Origin: Gordonia araii NBRC 100433
GTDB lineage: Bacteria; Actinomycetota; Actinomycetes; Mycobacteriales; Mycobacteriaceae
DNA: 64,000 nt
Direction: 5' to 3'
Assembly: GCF_000241265.1 (NCBI RefSeq)
Contig: NZ_BAEE01000056.1
Span: 160,381 to 224,380, forward strand
The notes under the pieces were generated by a model. That model was not told where the DNA came from. It saw nothing but the letters and a program-made list of their open reading frames with translations, and searched no databases. Within the stretch, counting starts at the first letter, position 1. Each line of letters opens with the position of its first letter. Made by a program: the position numbers and the translations under genes. Below are positions 28,728 to 37,254 of this stretch, in pieces.

Positions 28728-28901
28728 ATGGCCGTTCCGAAGCGCCGCATGTCGCGGGCCAACACCCACAGCCGACGCTCGCAGTGGAAGGCGGACAACG
28801 CCGCCCTGCAAGAGGTCAAGATCAACGGCGTGCCGCAGCGCCTCCCGCGCCGCCTGGTGAAGGCCGCCGAGCTCGGCCTCATCGACGTCGACCGCCGCTA
28901 G
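28728..28901 (+). CDS. rpmF: 50S ribosomal protein L32 (cysteine-free type)
   Basis: The 57-residue protein ([20 protein letters not shown] ... LGLIDVDRR) matches RpmF over its full length. It lacks the two CxxC zinc-binding pairs, as does rpmF upstream of mprA in M. tuberculosis. GAAGG lies upstream of the ATG. Place before mprA agrees with the mycobacterial order. A strong terminator follows. Confidence 0.95.
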   Translation: MAVPKRRMSRANTHSRRSQWKADNAALQEVKINGVPQRLPRRLVKAAELGLIDVDRR

Positions 28902-28936
28902 GCCGTCGCCGCCGCACTCGGCGGACCGTAGACGAA

Positions 28937-28973
28937 CAAGGGCGCCCACACGCGATGTGTGGGCGTCCTTGTT
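28937..28973. terminator. hairpin terminator after rpmF
   Basis: 16-bp arms (28937-28952 and 28958-28973) pair with a single G-T wobble around a 5-nt loop, and TTGTTG-rich DNA follows. It probably serves both rpmF and the convergent SDR gene. Confidence 0.75.
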
Positions 28974-28985
28974 GTGGTGCGCGGG

Positions 28986-29759
28986 TCAGCTCTGGGCGAT
29001 GACCTTGTTCACGATGCGCGAGACGAAATTGGGGACGACCTTGCTGGCGTTGTTGAGGACCGTCGTCTGCACGCCCACCGAGTAGTGCGTCCGGTGGATG
29101 AGCTTGTCGGCCGGACCCGGGTGCACCGAGGTCCACACGCGATCGGCGATTTCCTCCGGCGTGATCCGAATGCCGAGCGTCTTCGCCGACTTGGAGTCCT
29201 CGTCGGCGAGCGCGGTCTTGGCCCACAACGGCCAGATGGCGACGACGCGGATGTCGTCTTTCTGCCACTCGAGTTCGAGCGCCTCGGTCAGACCCGCGAC
29301 GTAGAACTTCGACGCCGAGTAGGTCGCGATGTCCGGCTGGCCGTAGATCGCCGATGCCGAGGCGATGTTCACCAGGTGCGAGCCGGGCGTCGCCTTCAGA
29401 TAGGGGTGGGCGGCCTGGGCGCCGAGCGTGACCCCGAGGACGTCGATGTCGATCTGCGCCTTGACGGCCTCCGGCGTGATGGTGTCGAGGCTGCCCGCGA
29501 CGAGAATGCCCGCGTTGTTGTCCAGGACGTCGAGCGTGCCGTCGGTGTGCGACGTGAAGTCGGCGAGGGCCTTCTTCCACTGATCCGGTTCGCGCACGTC
29601 GAGCACGCCGGTGACGAACGCCGGATTCTCCTTCTTCACCGCCTCGAGTGCTTTGGCATCGACGTCGTAGACGCCGACCGTCCATCCTTCGTCGGCGAAA
29701 CGCCGTGCGGTTGCCAAGCCGATTCCGGCGGCGCCGCCGGAAATGAAGATTGAGGGCAT
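28986..29759 (-). CDS. short-chain dehydrogenase/reductase (SDR)
   Basis: The 257-residue classical SDR has the cofactor motif GGAAGIGLATARRFADEG at the N terminus with a downstream acidic residue (VYDVD) that favours NAD over NADP. It has NNAGI, the catalytic serine region ASASAIYG, and YSASK with the catalytic Tyr/Lys. Substrate unknown. It is monocistronic and convergent with rpmF. A near-perfect 14-bp palindrome lies 66 bp upstream. Confidence 0.9.
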   Translation of the reverse strand: MPSIFISGGAAGIGLATARRFADEGWTVGVYDVDAKALEAVKKENPAFVTGVLDVREPDQWKKALADFTSHTDGTLDVLDNNAGILVAGSLDTITPEAVKAQIDIDVLGVTLGAQAAHPYLKATPGSHLVNIASASAIYGQPDIATYSASKFYVAGLTEALELEWQKDDIRVVAIWPLWAKTALADEDSKSAKTLGIRITPEEIADRVWTSVHPGPADKLIHRTHYSVGVQTTVLNNASKVVPNFVSRIVNKVIAQS

Positions 29760-29824
29760 AGTGCCTACCTTCGCTGTGCGGAGTCATCGGCCGCGGTGGG
29801 TCCGCGCCGTGCACCTCATCGTAC

Positions 29825-29838
29825 TTACCCGCGAGTAA
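29825..29838. promoter_or_regulatory. 14-bp palindrome upstream of the SDR gene
   Basis: TTACCCGCGAGTAA is symmetrical at 12 of 14 positions (TTACyCGCGrGTAA) in the divergent gap between the SDR gene and 29981. It may be a regulator site; no regulator gene is adjacent. Confidence 0.35.
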
Positions 29839-29980
29839 CCCTCCGTGCCGGGCGTGGGCGGCCCGCCTTCATCCCGGTCACGATTGCCCGTAACGGTGCC
29901 GCGCGGCGCCCGATCTTGGTAGCTTCGGGCCTGTTCGGACTCAAAATCATGGCAAAACCAACGCAAGTGAGGAAGCCGAG

Positions 29981-30832
29981 ATGACTCAACCTCCCATCGA
30001 TCCGGGCCAGCAGCCGCCGGTGAACCCCGGCCAGCAACCGCCGGTCGTCCCGTCGCAGCCGGGCGCGTACCCGCCCCCGCCGCCGGGTGCCCCGGGTTCG
30101 TATCCGCCTCCTCCGCCCGGTGCCTACCCGCCCGGACCGGGTGCAGGGCAGCCGTACAGCATCGGTGACGGCTTCAGCTGGGCGTTCAACAAGTTCGGCA
30201 AGAACGTCGGTCCGCTGATTCTCGCGACGCTGATCTTCGGGCTCATCGCCGGCGTCGTCTACGGCATCTTCTACGGTCTGGCGTTCGCCATGGCCGACAA
30301 GGACACGAGCGCGTACGGCGCGACGACGATCAGCTTCGGTATCGGCAGCATTCTCGTGGGAATCGTCGGTCTGCTGGTGTTTCTGGTGGTGCTCGGCTAT
30401 ATCGCCGCGTCCTACTGGCACGGCATTCTGCAGATCACCGATGGCCAGCAGGTCACGCTCGGTTCGTTCTTCCAGCCGCGCAACGTCGGCAACGTGATCA
30501 TCGCGTCGCTGCTCATGGGCATCATCGTCAGCATCGGCTACGTACTGTGCATCCTGCCGGGCCTGGCCGCCGCCATCTTCCTCTTCTTCACCACTGTCGC
30601 GGTGGTGGATCGCAATCTCAGCGGTCCGGAGGGACTGACCACGAGCTTCAACCTGGTCAAGGAGAATTTCGGCCCGGCCATTCTGACCTGGCTCGTGGTC
30701 GGCGTCATCACCTTCGTCGGCTCTCTGCTGTGCGGTGTCGGCATGCTGGTCGCCGCCCCGGTGGCCGCGTTGCTCACCGCCTACGCGTGGCGCTCGCTGA
30801 CCGGCGGATACGTCGCGCCGGCAACTCCGTAG
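29981..30832 (+). CDS. membrane protein with proline-rich N-terminal tail
   Basis: The 283-residue protein has ~60 N-terminal residues of PPP/GQQPPV/PPPPGAYPPG repeats, then about six hydrophobic segments over residues 75-275. There are no enzyme motifs. Glycerophosphodiester phosphodiesterase-membrane-domain or DUF975-like folds have similar topology (FSWAFNKFGKNVGPLILATL near the start, LVKENFGPAILTWLVVG near the end). Start ATG 29981 follows GAGGAAG. Function unknown; proteins of this type are frequent in Mycobacteriales. Confidence 0.75.
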   Translation: MTQPPIDPGQQPPVNPGQQPPVVPSQPGAYPPPPPGAPGSYPPPPPGAYPPGPGAGQPYSIGDGFSWAFNKFGKNVGPLILATLIFGLIAGVVYGIFYGLAFAMADKDTSAYGATTISFGIGSILVGIVGLLVFLVVLGYIAASYWHGILQITDGQQVTLGSFFQPRNVGNVIIASLLMGIIVSIGYVLCILPGLAAAIFLFFTTVAVVDRNLSGPEGLTTSFNLVKENFGPAILTWLVVGVITFVGSLLCGVGMLVAAPVAALLTAYAWRSLTGGYVAPATP

Positions 30833-30870
30833 CCCGAAGTCGGAGCAACGGCAGAACCTACGCCGATCAC

Positions 30871-30906
30871 AACTCGGTCCCCCGTCATCCGGCGGGGGAC
30901 CGAGTT
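30871..30906. terminator. hairpin terminator before the mprA region
   Basis: Perfect 14-bp arms AACTCGGTCCCCCG / CGGGGGACCGAGTT with an 8-nt loop. It isolates the following mprAB transcripts from the membrane protein gene. Confidence 0.75.
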
Positions 30907-30929
30907 GTCGTTGTGGCTATTCTCGCGGC

Positions 30930-31052
30930 ATGACGCAACCCGGCGGGCGCGTTCGTCCAGCTCTTGCAGGCATTCGCATACCGCCGATTTTCCGGGCAAC
31001 CCGTCGCGCCCTGATGGGCGACCTTCGCCAATTCTCAGGCGCGCTGCGCTAA
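30930..31052 (+). CDS. 40-residue leaderless ORF directly upstream of mprA
   Basis: ATG 30930 lies exactly 6 nt after TATTCT (30918-30923), the same TAnnnT-N6-start geometry seen at other leaderless genes here. The frame runs 40 codons to TAA, 9 nt before mprA. The peptide is basic (MTQPGGRVRPALAGIRIPPI, then FRATRRALMGDLRQFSGALR) with no membrane segment. It may be a regulatory upstream ORF or small protein of the mprA operon. It is too short for statistics; support is only the promoter geometry and spacing. Confidence 0.4.
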   Translation: MTQPGGRVRPALAGIRIPPIFRATRRALMGDLRQFSGALR

Positions 31053-31061
31053 GAAGTAACC

Positions 31062-31745
31062 ATGCGGATTCTTGTGGTGGATGACGATCGCGCGGTGCGC
31101 GAGTCGCTGCGCCGGTCGTTGACCTTCAACGGCTATGCCGTCGAAACCGCCGGCGACGGGCTCGAGGCTCTCGAGAAAGTCGTGGCGCAGCGGCCCGATG
31201 TGCTGCTGCTCGACGTGATGATGCCGCGCATGGACGGGCTGGAAGTCTGCCGTCGTCTACGGTCGGCCGGCGATGACCTGCCCATCCTCGTCCTGACGGC
31301 CAGGGATTCGGTTTCCGAGCGCGTCGCGGGTCTGGACGCGGGCGCCGACGACTACCTGGCCAAGCCGTTCGCGCTCGAAGAGTTGCTCGCACGGCTGCGG
31401 GCCCTGCTGCGTCGCGCGACGCCCGACGAGGAGGACTCCGAGGCGTTGGAGTTCGAGGACCTGCGGCTGGACCCGGTTACCCGCGACGTGACCAGGGGAG
31501 AGCGCGCGATCAGCCTGACGCGCACCGAGTTCGCGCTGCTGGAGATGCTCATGGCCAACCCTCGCCGGGTGCTGTCGCGCAGCCGGATCCTCGAAGAGGT
31601 GTGGGGCTATGACTTCCCGACGTCGGGCAACGCCCTCGAGGTTTACGTCGGCTATCTGCGCCGCAAGACCGAAGCGGACGGCGAGTCGAGGTTGATCCAC
31701 ACCGTGCGCGGGGTGGGCTACGTGTTGCGGGAGACGCCGCCCTGA
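31062..31745 (+). CDS. mprA: OmpR-type response regulator MprA
   Basis: The 227-residue protein has a receiver domain (acidic pocket D7-D9, phospho-acceptor D51 in [13 protein letters not shown]79, K101 in LAKPF) and a winged-helix DNA-binding domain of OmpR type (about 130-225, ending [12 protein letters not shown]). With MprB it senses envelope stress and persistence conditions in mycobacteria and controls pepD, sigE and itself. The order rpmF, mprA, mprB, pepD, moaB2 matches M. tuberculosis. The mprB frame begins at or just after the stop. Confidence 0.94.
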   Translation: MRILVVDDDRAVRESLRRSLTFNGYAVETAGDGLEALEKVVAQRPDVLLLDVMMPRMDGLEVCRRLRSAGDDLPILVLTARDSVSERVAGLDAGADDYLAKPFALEELLARLRALLRRATPDEEDSEALEFEDLRLDPVTRDVTRGERAISLTRTEFALLEMLMANPRRVLSRSRILEEVWGYDFPTSGNALEVYVGYLRRKTEADGESRLIHTVRGVGYVLRETPP

Positions 31746-31807
31746 GTCTCTGGTCCGATCTGCGGCGGTGGTCGCAGCGCCATCGCGAAGAAGTCGCGCA
31801 CCGGGAG

Positions 31808-33226
31808 ATGCGTGAGCCGTTCGCGCTGACCCGATCGGCGTCGCTGACGACCCGCGTCGCCCTGCTCTCGGCCACCGTCGTCGCGGTCTCGGTCTCGTTG
31901 ATGGCGGCTGCCGCCTACTTCGTGGTGTACCGCGCGATGTACAACGAGGTCGACCGGCAGCTCGAAAGCCGGGCAGACGGGATGACCGCGCTCTCGCGGA
32001 CCGGTGCGCTGCGCGGCGATCCCCAACGGGTCGTCTCCGGCGCGGTGTTCTCGACCAACATCTCGGTCGCGCTGATCCGTCCCGACGGGCAGACCTTCCT
32101 GGTCGGCTCCGTGCCGTTCGAGGGGCCCGAGCGGGCGATCGTGCGCAGCGTGAACAGGCCGGGACAGCACAACCAGAGTCTGCGGACGGTCGGTGACCAG
32201 CGGGTGCTGGCCCGCAAGCTGGACCGGGGCTACAGCCTCATCATGTCGCAGAGCCTGCTGCACACCGAGCGCGTGCTCAAGCGCCTCGCATGGGTGCTGC
32301 TCGTCGTGGGCGGCGGGGGAGTGGCCCTGGCCGCGCTGGCCGGGACGACGGTGGCCCGCACCGGTCTGCGCCCGGTCGCCCGGCTGACCCGCGCGGCCGA
32401 ACGCGTCGCGCGCACCGAGGTGCTCGACCCCATCCCGGTCACCGGCAACGACGAATTGGCCCGGCTGACCGAGTCGTTCAACACCATGCTCGCCGCCCTG
32501 CGCAACTCGCGCGACAAGCAGGCGCGCCTCGTCGCCGACGCCGGGCACGAGCTCAAGACGCCGCTCACGTCGTTGCGGACCAACGTCGAACTGCTCATCG
32601 CCTCGGCCGAACCGGGCGCGCCCGCCGTACCGCTGGCCGACATGATCGAGCTGCGCAGCGATATCGTCGCGCAGATCGAGGAGCTGTCCACCCTCGTCGG
32701 CGATCTCGTCGACCTATCGCGGGAGGATGCGCCGGAAGTGGTGCACGAGGAGGTGGACATGGTCGACATCATCGATCGCAGCCTCGAGCGCGTGCGGCGC
32801 CGGCGCAACGACGTCGAGTTCGCGGTCGCCGCCGAGAATTGGTACGTCTTCGGCGAGTCGTCGGGCCTCGCGCGCGCTGTTCTCAACGTCCTCGACAACG
32901 CGGCCAAATGGTCGCCGGGCGGGCACACCGTGGAGGTCCGGCTGCGCCAGACCGCGGTCGACCGGGCGGTGCTGACCGTGGCCGACGCCGGCCCGGGGAT
33001 TCCCCTGGAAGACCGCGAGCTGGTCTTCGAGCGCTTCTACCGCGCTGCCGCCTCCCGGTCGATGCCGGGGTCCGGCCTCGGCCTGGCCATCGTGCGTCAG
33101 GTGATCGAACGGATCGGCGGTACGGTAAGCACCGGGCAGTCCCACCTCGGCGGCGCGCTGATCACGATGACGCTCCCCGGCCACCCGATCCCGGTGGAAC
33201 CACCGCCCGTCGTCGTTCGTCAGTAA
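31808..33226 (+). CDS. mprB: sensor histidine kinase MprB
   Basis: From ATG 31808 the protein has 472 residues: membrane segments near 15-42 and 160-182 with a ~115-residue extracytoplasmic domain, HAMP (about 183-236), the phospho-acceptor H247 in DAGHELKTPLTSL, and an ATPase domain with NVLDNAAKWS, DAGPGIP and GSGLGLAIV. The ATG has GGGAG touching it, which is poor spacing. The frame is open 22 codons further up to a CTG overlapping the mprA stop (CTGA), preceded at good distance by GGGAG. M. tuberculosis MprB has extra N-terminal residues, so the true start may be there. Confidence 0.92.
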   Translation: MREPFALTRSASLTTRVALLSATVVAVSVSLMAAAAYFVVYRAMYNEVDRQLESRADGMTALSRTGALRGDPQRVVSGAVFSTNISVALIRPDGQTFLVGSVPFEGPERAIVRSVNRPGQHNQSLRTVGDQRVLARKLDRGYSLIMSQSLLHTERVLKRLAWVLLVVGGGGVALAALAGTTVARTGLRPVARLTRAAERVARTEVLDPIPVTGNDELARLTESFNTMLAALRNSRDKQARLVADAGHELKTPLTSLRTNVELLIASAEPGAPAVPLADMIELRSDIVAQIEELSTLVGDLVDLSREDAPEVVHEEVDMVDIIDRSLERVRRRRNDVEFAVAAENWYVFGESSGLARAVLNVLDNAAKWSPGGHTVEVRLRQTAVDRAVLTVADAGPGIPLEDRELVFERFYRAAASRSMPGSGLGLAIVRQVIERIGGTVSTGQSHLGGALITMTLPGHPIPVEPPPVVVRQ

Positions 33227-33277
33227 TGTGGACGGCACCGAAGACGGGTGCTCTGACTAGACAAGCGAGGAAGCGCA

Positions 33278-34666
33278 GTGACGCAACCCCCCTCCAATGA
33301 CAACTCGCCGTGGCAGTCGAGGCCGTTAGGCGGTCCCGACGAAGGCGTCGAGTCCGCGGCGCAGTGGAGTCAGCCGCGCCCTCGGGAGGCATCGGCCTTT
33401 CCCACCTCGCCCGCGCCCGTCGGTCAGCCGACGTCGCCCACCGTGCCGACGGCGCAACCGCCCACCGCGCAGTACGGCGCCTACAGCGGTGCGCCGACCG
33501 CGGCCTACCCGCCGATGACGCAGAACGTGACCCCCGCCCCCAAGCAGGGCGGCAAGAAGGCGGCGCTGGCGGCCGGTGCCGTTGCGCTGGCGCTGGTCTC
33601 GGGCGGGGTCGGCGGAGTGGTCGGCGCCAACGTCGACCGCACCGACACGCCGGCCGCGGTCGGCGGGGACCGGCACGGCGACGGACAACCACAGGCGCAG
33701 CCCCCCGCCCCGGCGGGCAGCGTTCAGGAGGTGGCCGCCAGGGTGCTGCCCTCGGTGGTCTCCATCGCGGTCCGCGTCGGTGATCAGGGCGGTGAGGGCT
33801 CCGGCGTGGTGCTCGACGCCGACGGCACCATTCTCACCAACAACCATGTGATCGCCGGCGGGGGACGTGCGGTCGGTGAGCGCCGGCCCGCGATCACGGT
33901 GATCTTCCACGACGGGTCGCGGGCCACCGCGCAGTTGCGGGGCGCTGACCCGATCTCCGACATCGCGGTGATCCAGGTGAAGGACCACCCGGGCCTCAAG
34001 CCGATCAACGTCGGCTCGTCGAAGAACCTCGCCGTCGGGCAGGACGTCATCGCCATCGGTTCTCCGCTCGGGCTGGCCGGCACGGTGACCACCGGCATCA
34101 TCTCCGCGCTGAACCGGCCCGTCTCGACCTCGCGCATCGGCGACAACACGTCGGTCATCGACGCGATTCAGACCGATGCCGCGATCAACCCGGGCAACTC
34201 CGGCGGCGCCCTCGTCAACGCACGAGGGGCATTGATCGGGATCAACACGGCCATCGCGACGATGGGCGGTCAGGACTCCAACGGCAACCAGCGCGCCACG
34301 GGCAGCATCGGCCTCGGGTTCGCCATCCCGATCGACCAGGCGATGCGCGTCGCCGATCAGCTGCGCCGGACCGGAAAGGCCGAGCATCCGAGCCTCGGCG
34401 TCTCGGTGGGCCCGGCGTCGACGACCGACCCGACCCAGTCGGGCGCGCGCGTGACCAAGATCGTGCCCAACGGTGCGGCCGCGGCCGCCGGTATTCCCGA
34501 CGGCGCGGTCATCCACCGCTTCGGAGGGCGCAAGATCACCGGCGCCGACGACTTGGTCGCCGCGGTGCGCTCGTTCGCGCCGGGTGATGTCGTGGATATC
34601 GAATACGCGGCCGGCGGTAAGACAACGACCGCGAAGGTCACCCTGAAAACCCTGTCCACCAACTGA
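33278..34666 (+). CDS. pepD: HtrA-like serine protease PepD
   Basis: The 462-residue protein has a long Pro/Gln-rich cytoplasmic N terminus (1-90), one membrane segment (about 95-117), a trypsin-like domain with H190 (TNNHVIAGG), D228 (SDIAVIQVK) and S308 (NPGNSGGAL), and a C-terminal PDZ domain. It degrades or refolds damaged extracytoplasmic proteins and is a known target and modulator of MprAB. GTG 33278 follows GAGGAAG. There is a 51-nt gap after mprB, so a shared or own promoter is possible. Confidence 0.93.
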   Translation: MTQPPSNDNSPWQSRPLGGPDEGVESAAQWSQPRPREASAFPTSPAPVGQPTSPTVPTAQPPTAQYGAYSGAPTAAYPPMTQNVTPAPKQGGKKAALAAGAVALALVSGGVGGVVGANVDRTDTPAAVGGDRHGDGQPQAQPPAPAGSVQEVAARVLPSVVSIAVRVGDQGGEGSGVVLDADGTILTNNHVIAGGGRAVGERRPAITVIFHDGSRATAQLRGADPISDIAVIQVKDHPGLKPINVGSSKNLAVGQDVIAIGSPLGLAGTVTTGIISALNRPVSTSRIGDNTSVIDAIQTDAAINPGNSGGALVNARGALIGINTAIATMGGQDSNGNQRATGSIGLGFAIPIDQAMRVADQLRRTGKAEHPSLGVSVGPASTTDPTQSGARVTKIVPNGAAAAAGIPDGAVIHRFGGRKITGADDLVAAVRSFAPGDVVDIEYAAGGKTTTAKVTLKTLSTN

Positions 34667-34686
34667 ATTCGCAACCAAGGAGTCCG

Positions 34687-35250
34687 ATGGCCACCTCGGC
34701 GTTCGACGAAACCACCCGCGACGAGTCCGTCGCCGACGCGGCTGCTCGCGAGCTGGCGGCAACGCCGGACGCGGATGGGCCGGACCCCCTCGCGCGCGCC
34801 CTGGTCGTGGTGGTCGCCGACGACCATCAGGATACCGACGGGCTCGGGGCGCTGGTCGGCGAACTCCTGGAGGAGGCCGACTTCCACGTCGACGCCACCG
34901 TCGTGGTCTCCGGTGACGAGGTCGAGATCCGCAACGCCCTCAACACGGCGGTGATCGGCGGTGTCGACGTCGTCATCTCCGTCGGCGGCGTCGGTGTGCG
35001 GGCGCGCGACGTCGCCCCCGAGGCGACCGAGTCGCTGCTCGATCGCCGGTTGCCAGGGATCGAGGAAGCCGTTCGCTCGTCCGGGCTGGCCGCCGGGGCC
35101 ACCGATGCCGGACTATCCCGCGGTCTCGCCGGCATCTCCGGGCAGACCCTGGTGGTCAACCTCGCCGATTCCCGCGCCGCGGTCCGCGACGGGATGGCGA
35201 CGATCACCATGCTCGCCCATCACGTCATCGCCGACATCACCGAGTTCTGA
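34687..35250 (+). CDS. moaB2: MoaB/Mog-domain molybdenum cofactor protein, MoaB2 type
   Basis: The 187-residue protein has the MPT-binding fold (LVVVVADDHQDTDGLGALVG, VVISVGGVGVRARDVAPEAT, GLAGISGQTLVVNL). The canonical GGTG loop is GGVG here and the SDR of many MoaB proteins is missing, so adenylyltransferase activity is uncertain. Fourth in the mprA-mprB-pepD-moaB2 order of mycobacteria. AAGGAG precedes the ATG. The last base of the stop codon is the first of the next start. Confidence 0.87.
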   Translation: MATSAFDETTRDESVADAAARELAATPDADGPDPLARALVVVVADDHQDTDGLGALVGELLEEADFHVDATVVVSGDEVEIRNALNTAVIGGVDVVISVGGVGVRARDVAPEATESLLDRRLPGIEEAVRSSGLAAGATDAGLSRGLAGISGQTLVVNLADSRAAVRDGMATITMLAHHVIADITEF

Positions 35251-35432
35251 TGGTTCCCGGCGGCGACGAACCGGACGAATCGGACGAACCCCGCTGGCGG
35301 CGCCGTCAGCGTCTCGACGACGTCTTCGGCGATGACCTGCCGGAGACGACCGGCGACGAACGAGGTGCGCGCCCGGGGGGTGGACACACGCGCGATTGGT
35401 ATGAGCGCAATCGCCCTCCGCACCACGATTAG
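35250..35432 (+). CDS. small charged protein coupled to moaB2
   Basis: The 60-residue protein overlaps the moaB2 stop (TGATG) and is strongly polar: MVPGGDEPDESDEPRWRRRQ at the N terminus and DWYERNRPPHHD at the C terminus, with DLPETTGDERG in the middle. No domain recognised. The tight coupling and the conserved-looking C-terminal DWYxxNRPPHH suggest a real protein rather than chance. No signal or membrane segment. Confidence 0.65.
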   Translation: MVPGGDEPDESDEPRWRRRQRLDDVFGDDLPETTGDERGARPGGGHTRDWYERNRPPHHD

Positions 35433-35533
35433 ACGGGGTGGACACTCTTCGCCAACCTGCACCGATGATGGGTGCCCTTAGTCACAGTGGTACCGTTTCG
35501 ACGAGTTTTGCGTTTGGCCACGAAGGGAATCAC

Positions 35534-36187
35534 ATGATGGCGACGTACACGTCGTTGCGTCGGCGCGCGGTCTTACTCGCGGTGGTAGCGACTGCGGCGG
35601 TGGTCGGACTGTCGAGCCTGGGTGCCGGTGGCGCGGACGCGCTCCGGCTGCCCGGCGGGTCGAAGAAGTCGACCGGCATCGACGGCCAGGTCGTCACCCT
35701 CAAGCGCAGCGCCGAGTACGCGCACAACCAGCCGAGTGAGGCCAACAACGGCATGGTGCGGTCCACCCGGGTGTCCGGGACGTACACCGCGCGGATCAAC
35801 CGCGGCGGCGGCAACGTCCAGGTCGGCTATCTCGTGGGTTGCCAGGTCAACGTCGGCGGTCTCGATATGGGGATCTCCGGGGGTATATGGGGCGGGCTCG
35901 GGGGAGGGGGGCCACTGCCGATGATCAGTGGAAACGTGTCGTTTCCTCTCGCTCCTGGGCAGATCCAGGTCGTGCAGGCCCTCGACAAGAACTTCTACAA
36001 GAAGGTCGTCAGCATTCAGCTCTCCGGCGTCGAGATCAACGTCCAGGGCTGCGCCGGCTTCGCCCAGGCCCGCTCCTTCATCAAGGTCCTCGCCGCCGAG
36101 GATTACAGCACCGACCGCGGCACGGTCAGCGGCCGCAGCGGTGCCATCCAGACCACCCTCTACGGCAAGCCGTTCAGCCTCGGATAA
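35534..36187 (+). CDS. MspA-family porin 1
   Basis: The 217-residue precursor has a signal peptide of about 36 residues (RRRAVLLAVVATAAVVGLSS ... GADA) and a mature part of ~181 residues, the MspA size. Features of the outer-membrane octameric porin are RLPGGSKK at the mature N terminus, alternating beta-strand sequence (VQVGYLVGCQVNVGG), GNVSFPLAPGQIQVV and the closing TTLYGKPFSLG. Start ATG 35534 or 35537 follows GAAGGGA. It should form a water-filled channel for small hydrophilic solutes across the mycolate membrane. Its paralogue follows 15 nt later. Confidence 0.88.
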   Translation: MMATYTSLRRRAVLLAVVATAAVVGLSSLGAGGADALRLPGGSKKSTGIDGQVVTLKRSAEYAHNQPSEANNGMVRSTRVSGTYTARINRGGGNVQVGYLVGCQVNVGGLDMGISGGIWGGLGGGGPLPMISGNVSFPLAPGQIQVVQALDKNFYKKVVSIQLSGVEINVQGCAGFAQARSFIKVLAAEDYSTDRGTVSGRSGAIQTTLYGKPFSLG

Positions 36188-36202
36188 CGCAGAACCAGGA
36201 CC

Positions 36203-36880
36203 ATGATGATGACCTCGCTCCGCTCCCCGTCCACGCGGCGGCTGCTGGCCGCCGCCGCTGTCGTGCTCGCCGCGGCCACCGCCACCGGAACTGCGATCCC
36301 GGCCGCCGACGCCAAGCGGCTGCCCGGCGGCAAGGTGAACAAGAAGCTCGTCGACGGCACGACGGTAAAGGCGCGCCTCTACGACGAGGCGGTGCGCTAC
36401 CACCGCGGCAACGTCGCCAACATCCAGACCAGCCGCGAGGTGTGGGTCTCGGGCAAGGTCGTCGCCACCATCGGCGGCGGCAAAGCGCAGGGGGCCACCG
36501 TCTACGGCGGCTACGTCGTCGGATGTCAACTCAACATCGCCGGCATGAGCAGTGGGCAGTCGGGCGGCGTCGACTCGCGCTACGGTATGCCCGCCGGCAT
36601 CACTAACACCGGTACGACGCTGCACCTCGGCCCGGGGCAGGCCGGCTGGGTCCCGATCATCCAGACCACCTCGGGCGACTACACGAACTACCGCGACTAC
36701 AACGTCAACCGCTTCACCTTCCGCGGCACCCGTGGCGGCGTCGCGTACAGCCAGGAGGGCTTCCGGCTCAACGGGTGCGGCGGCTACGCGTCGGCCCGCG
36801 CACGGTTCACCATCGAGGTGGAGACCGAGACGGTGCGCGCCCAGGTCGTGGTGTGGGGCAAGCCCTTCAGCCTCGGCTAA
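36203..36880 (+). CDS. MspA-family porin 2
   Basis: The 225-residue precursor starts with three ATG codons in a row (36203, 36206, 36209) and has a signal peptide ending AADA. The mature part starts KRLPGGKVNKK and ends VVWGKPFSLG, parallel to porin 1. It contains YGGYVVGCQLNIAGMSSGQS and TLHLGPGQAGWV, matching the GYLVGCQVNVGG and FPLAPGQIQVV segments of its neighbour. Two adjacent, clearly diverged copies suggest either a mixed channel or channels with different selectivity. Probably cotranscribed with porin 1. Confidence 0.88.
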   Translation: MMMTSLRSPSTRRLLAAAAVVLAAATATGTAIPAADAKRLPGGKVNKKLVDGTTVKARLYDEAVRYHRGNVANIQTSREVWVSGKVVATIGGGKAQGATVYGGYVVGCQLNIAGMSSGQSGGVDSRYGMPAGITNTGTTLHLGPGQAGWVPIIQTTSGDYTNYRDYNVNRFTFRGTRGGVAYSQEGFRLNGCGGYASARARFTIEVETETVRAQVVVWGKPFSLG

Positions 36881-37055
36881 CGCGCTGCGCGTCCGTCGCG
36901 GAGCGACGTTTCCGCGAACCTGGCAGGTACCTGTGTGTTGGCGCCGAGGTCGCTTAAACCGCTAGCCGCGCCCCCGACCGTCCGATTAGCGTCAGAGACA
37001 CGTTCGGCTCAGCCGATCGCAATCAGTTTGGGTCGGACTACCGAGAGGCAGACAC

Positions 37056-37226
37056 ATGAAGTTCAACGTTGATCGTCACCGTCGCGGAGGCTACGGCCGC
37101 GGATACGGACGCGGCTATGACCGTCGTTACGGCCGCCCCTACGGCCGTCGTCGTTACTACGGCCGTCCTTACGGCCGTCCTTACGGCCGGCCCTACGGTC
37201 GCCCGTACGGCTACTACGGTTCCTAG
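37056..37226 (+). CDS. 56-residue Arg/Gly/Tyr repeat protein (PYGR repeats)
   Basis: ATG 37056 follows GAGAGGC. The peptide begins MKFNVDRHRRGGYGRGYGRG and continues with five PYGR units, ending PYGYYGS; roughly a quarter of residues are Arg. It is followed by a near-ideal intrinsic terminator with a T-run, so it looks like a complete small transcription unit. No signal peptide or membrane segment. The composition resembles RGG/YGR nucleic-acid-binding tracts, but function is unknown. Confidence 0.7.
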   Translation: MKFNVDRHRRGGYGRGYGRGYDRRYGRPYGRRRYYGRPYGRPYGRPYGRPYGYYGS

Positions 37227-37254
37227 AACCTGATTCGGCTCCACGGCGAGCCGC

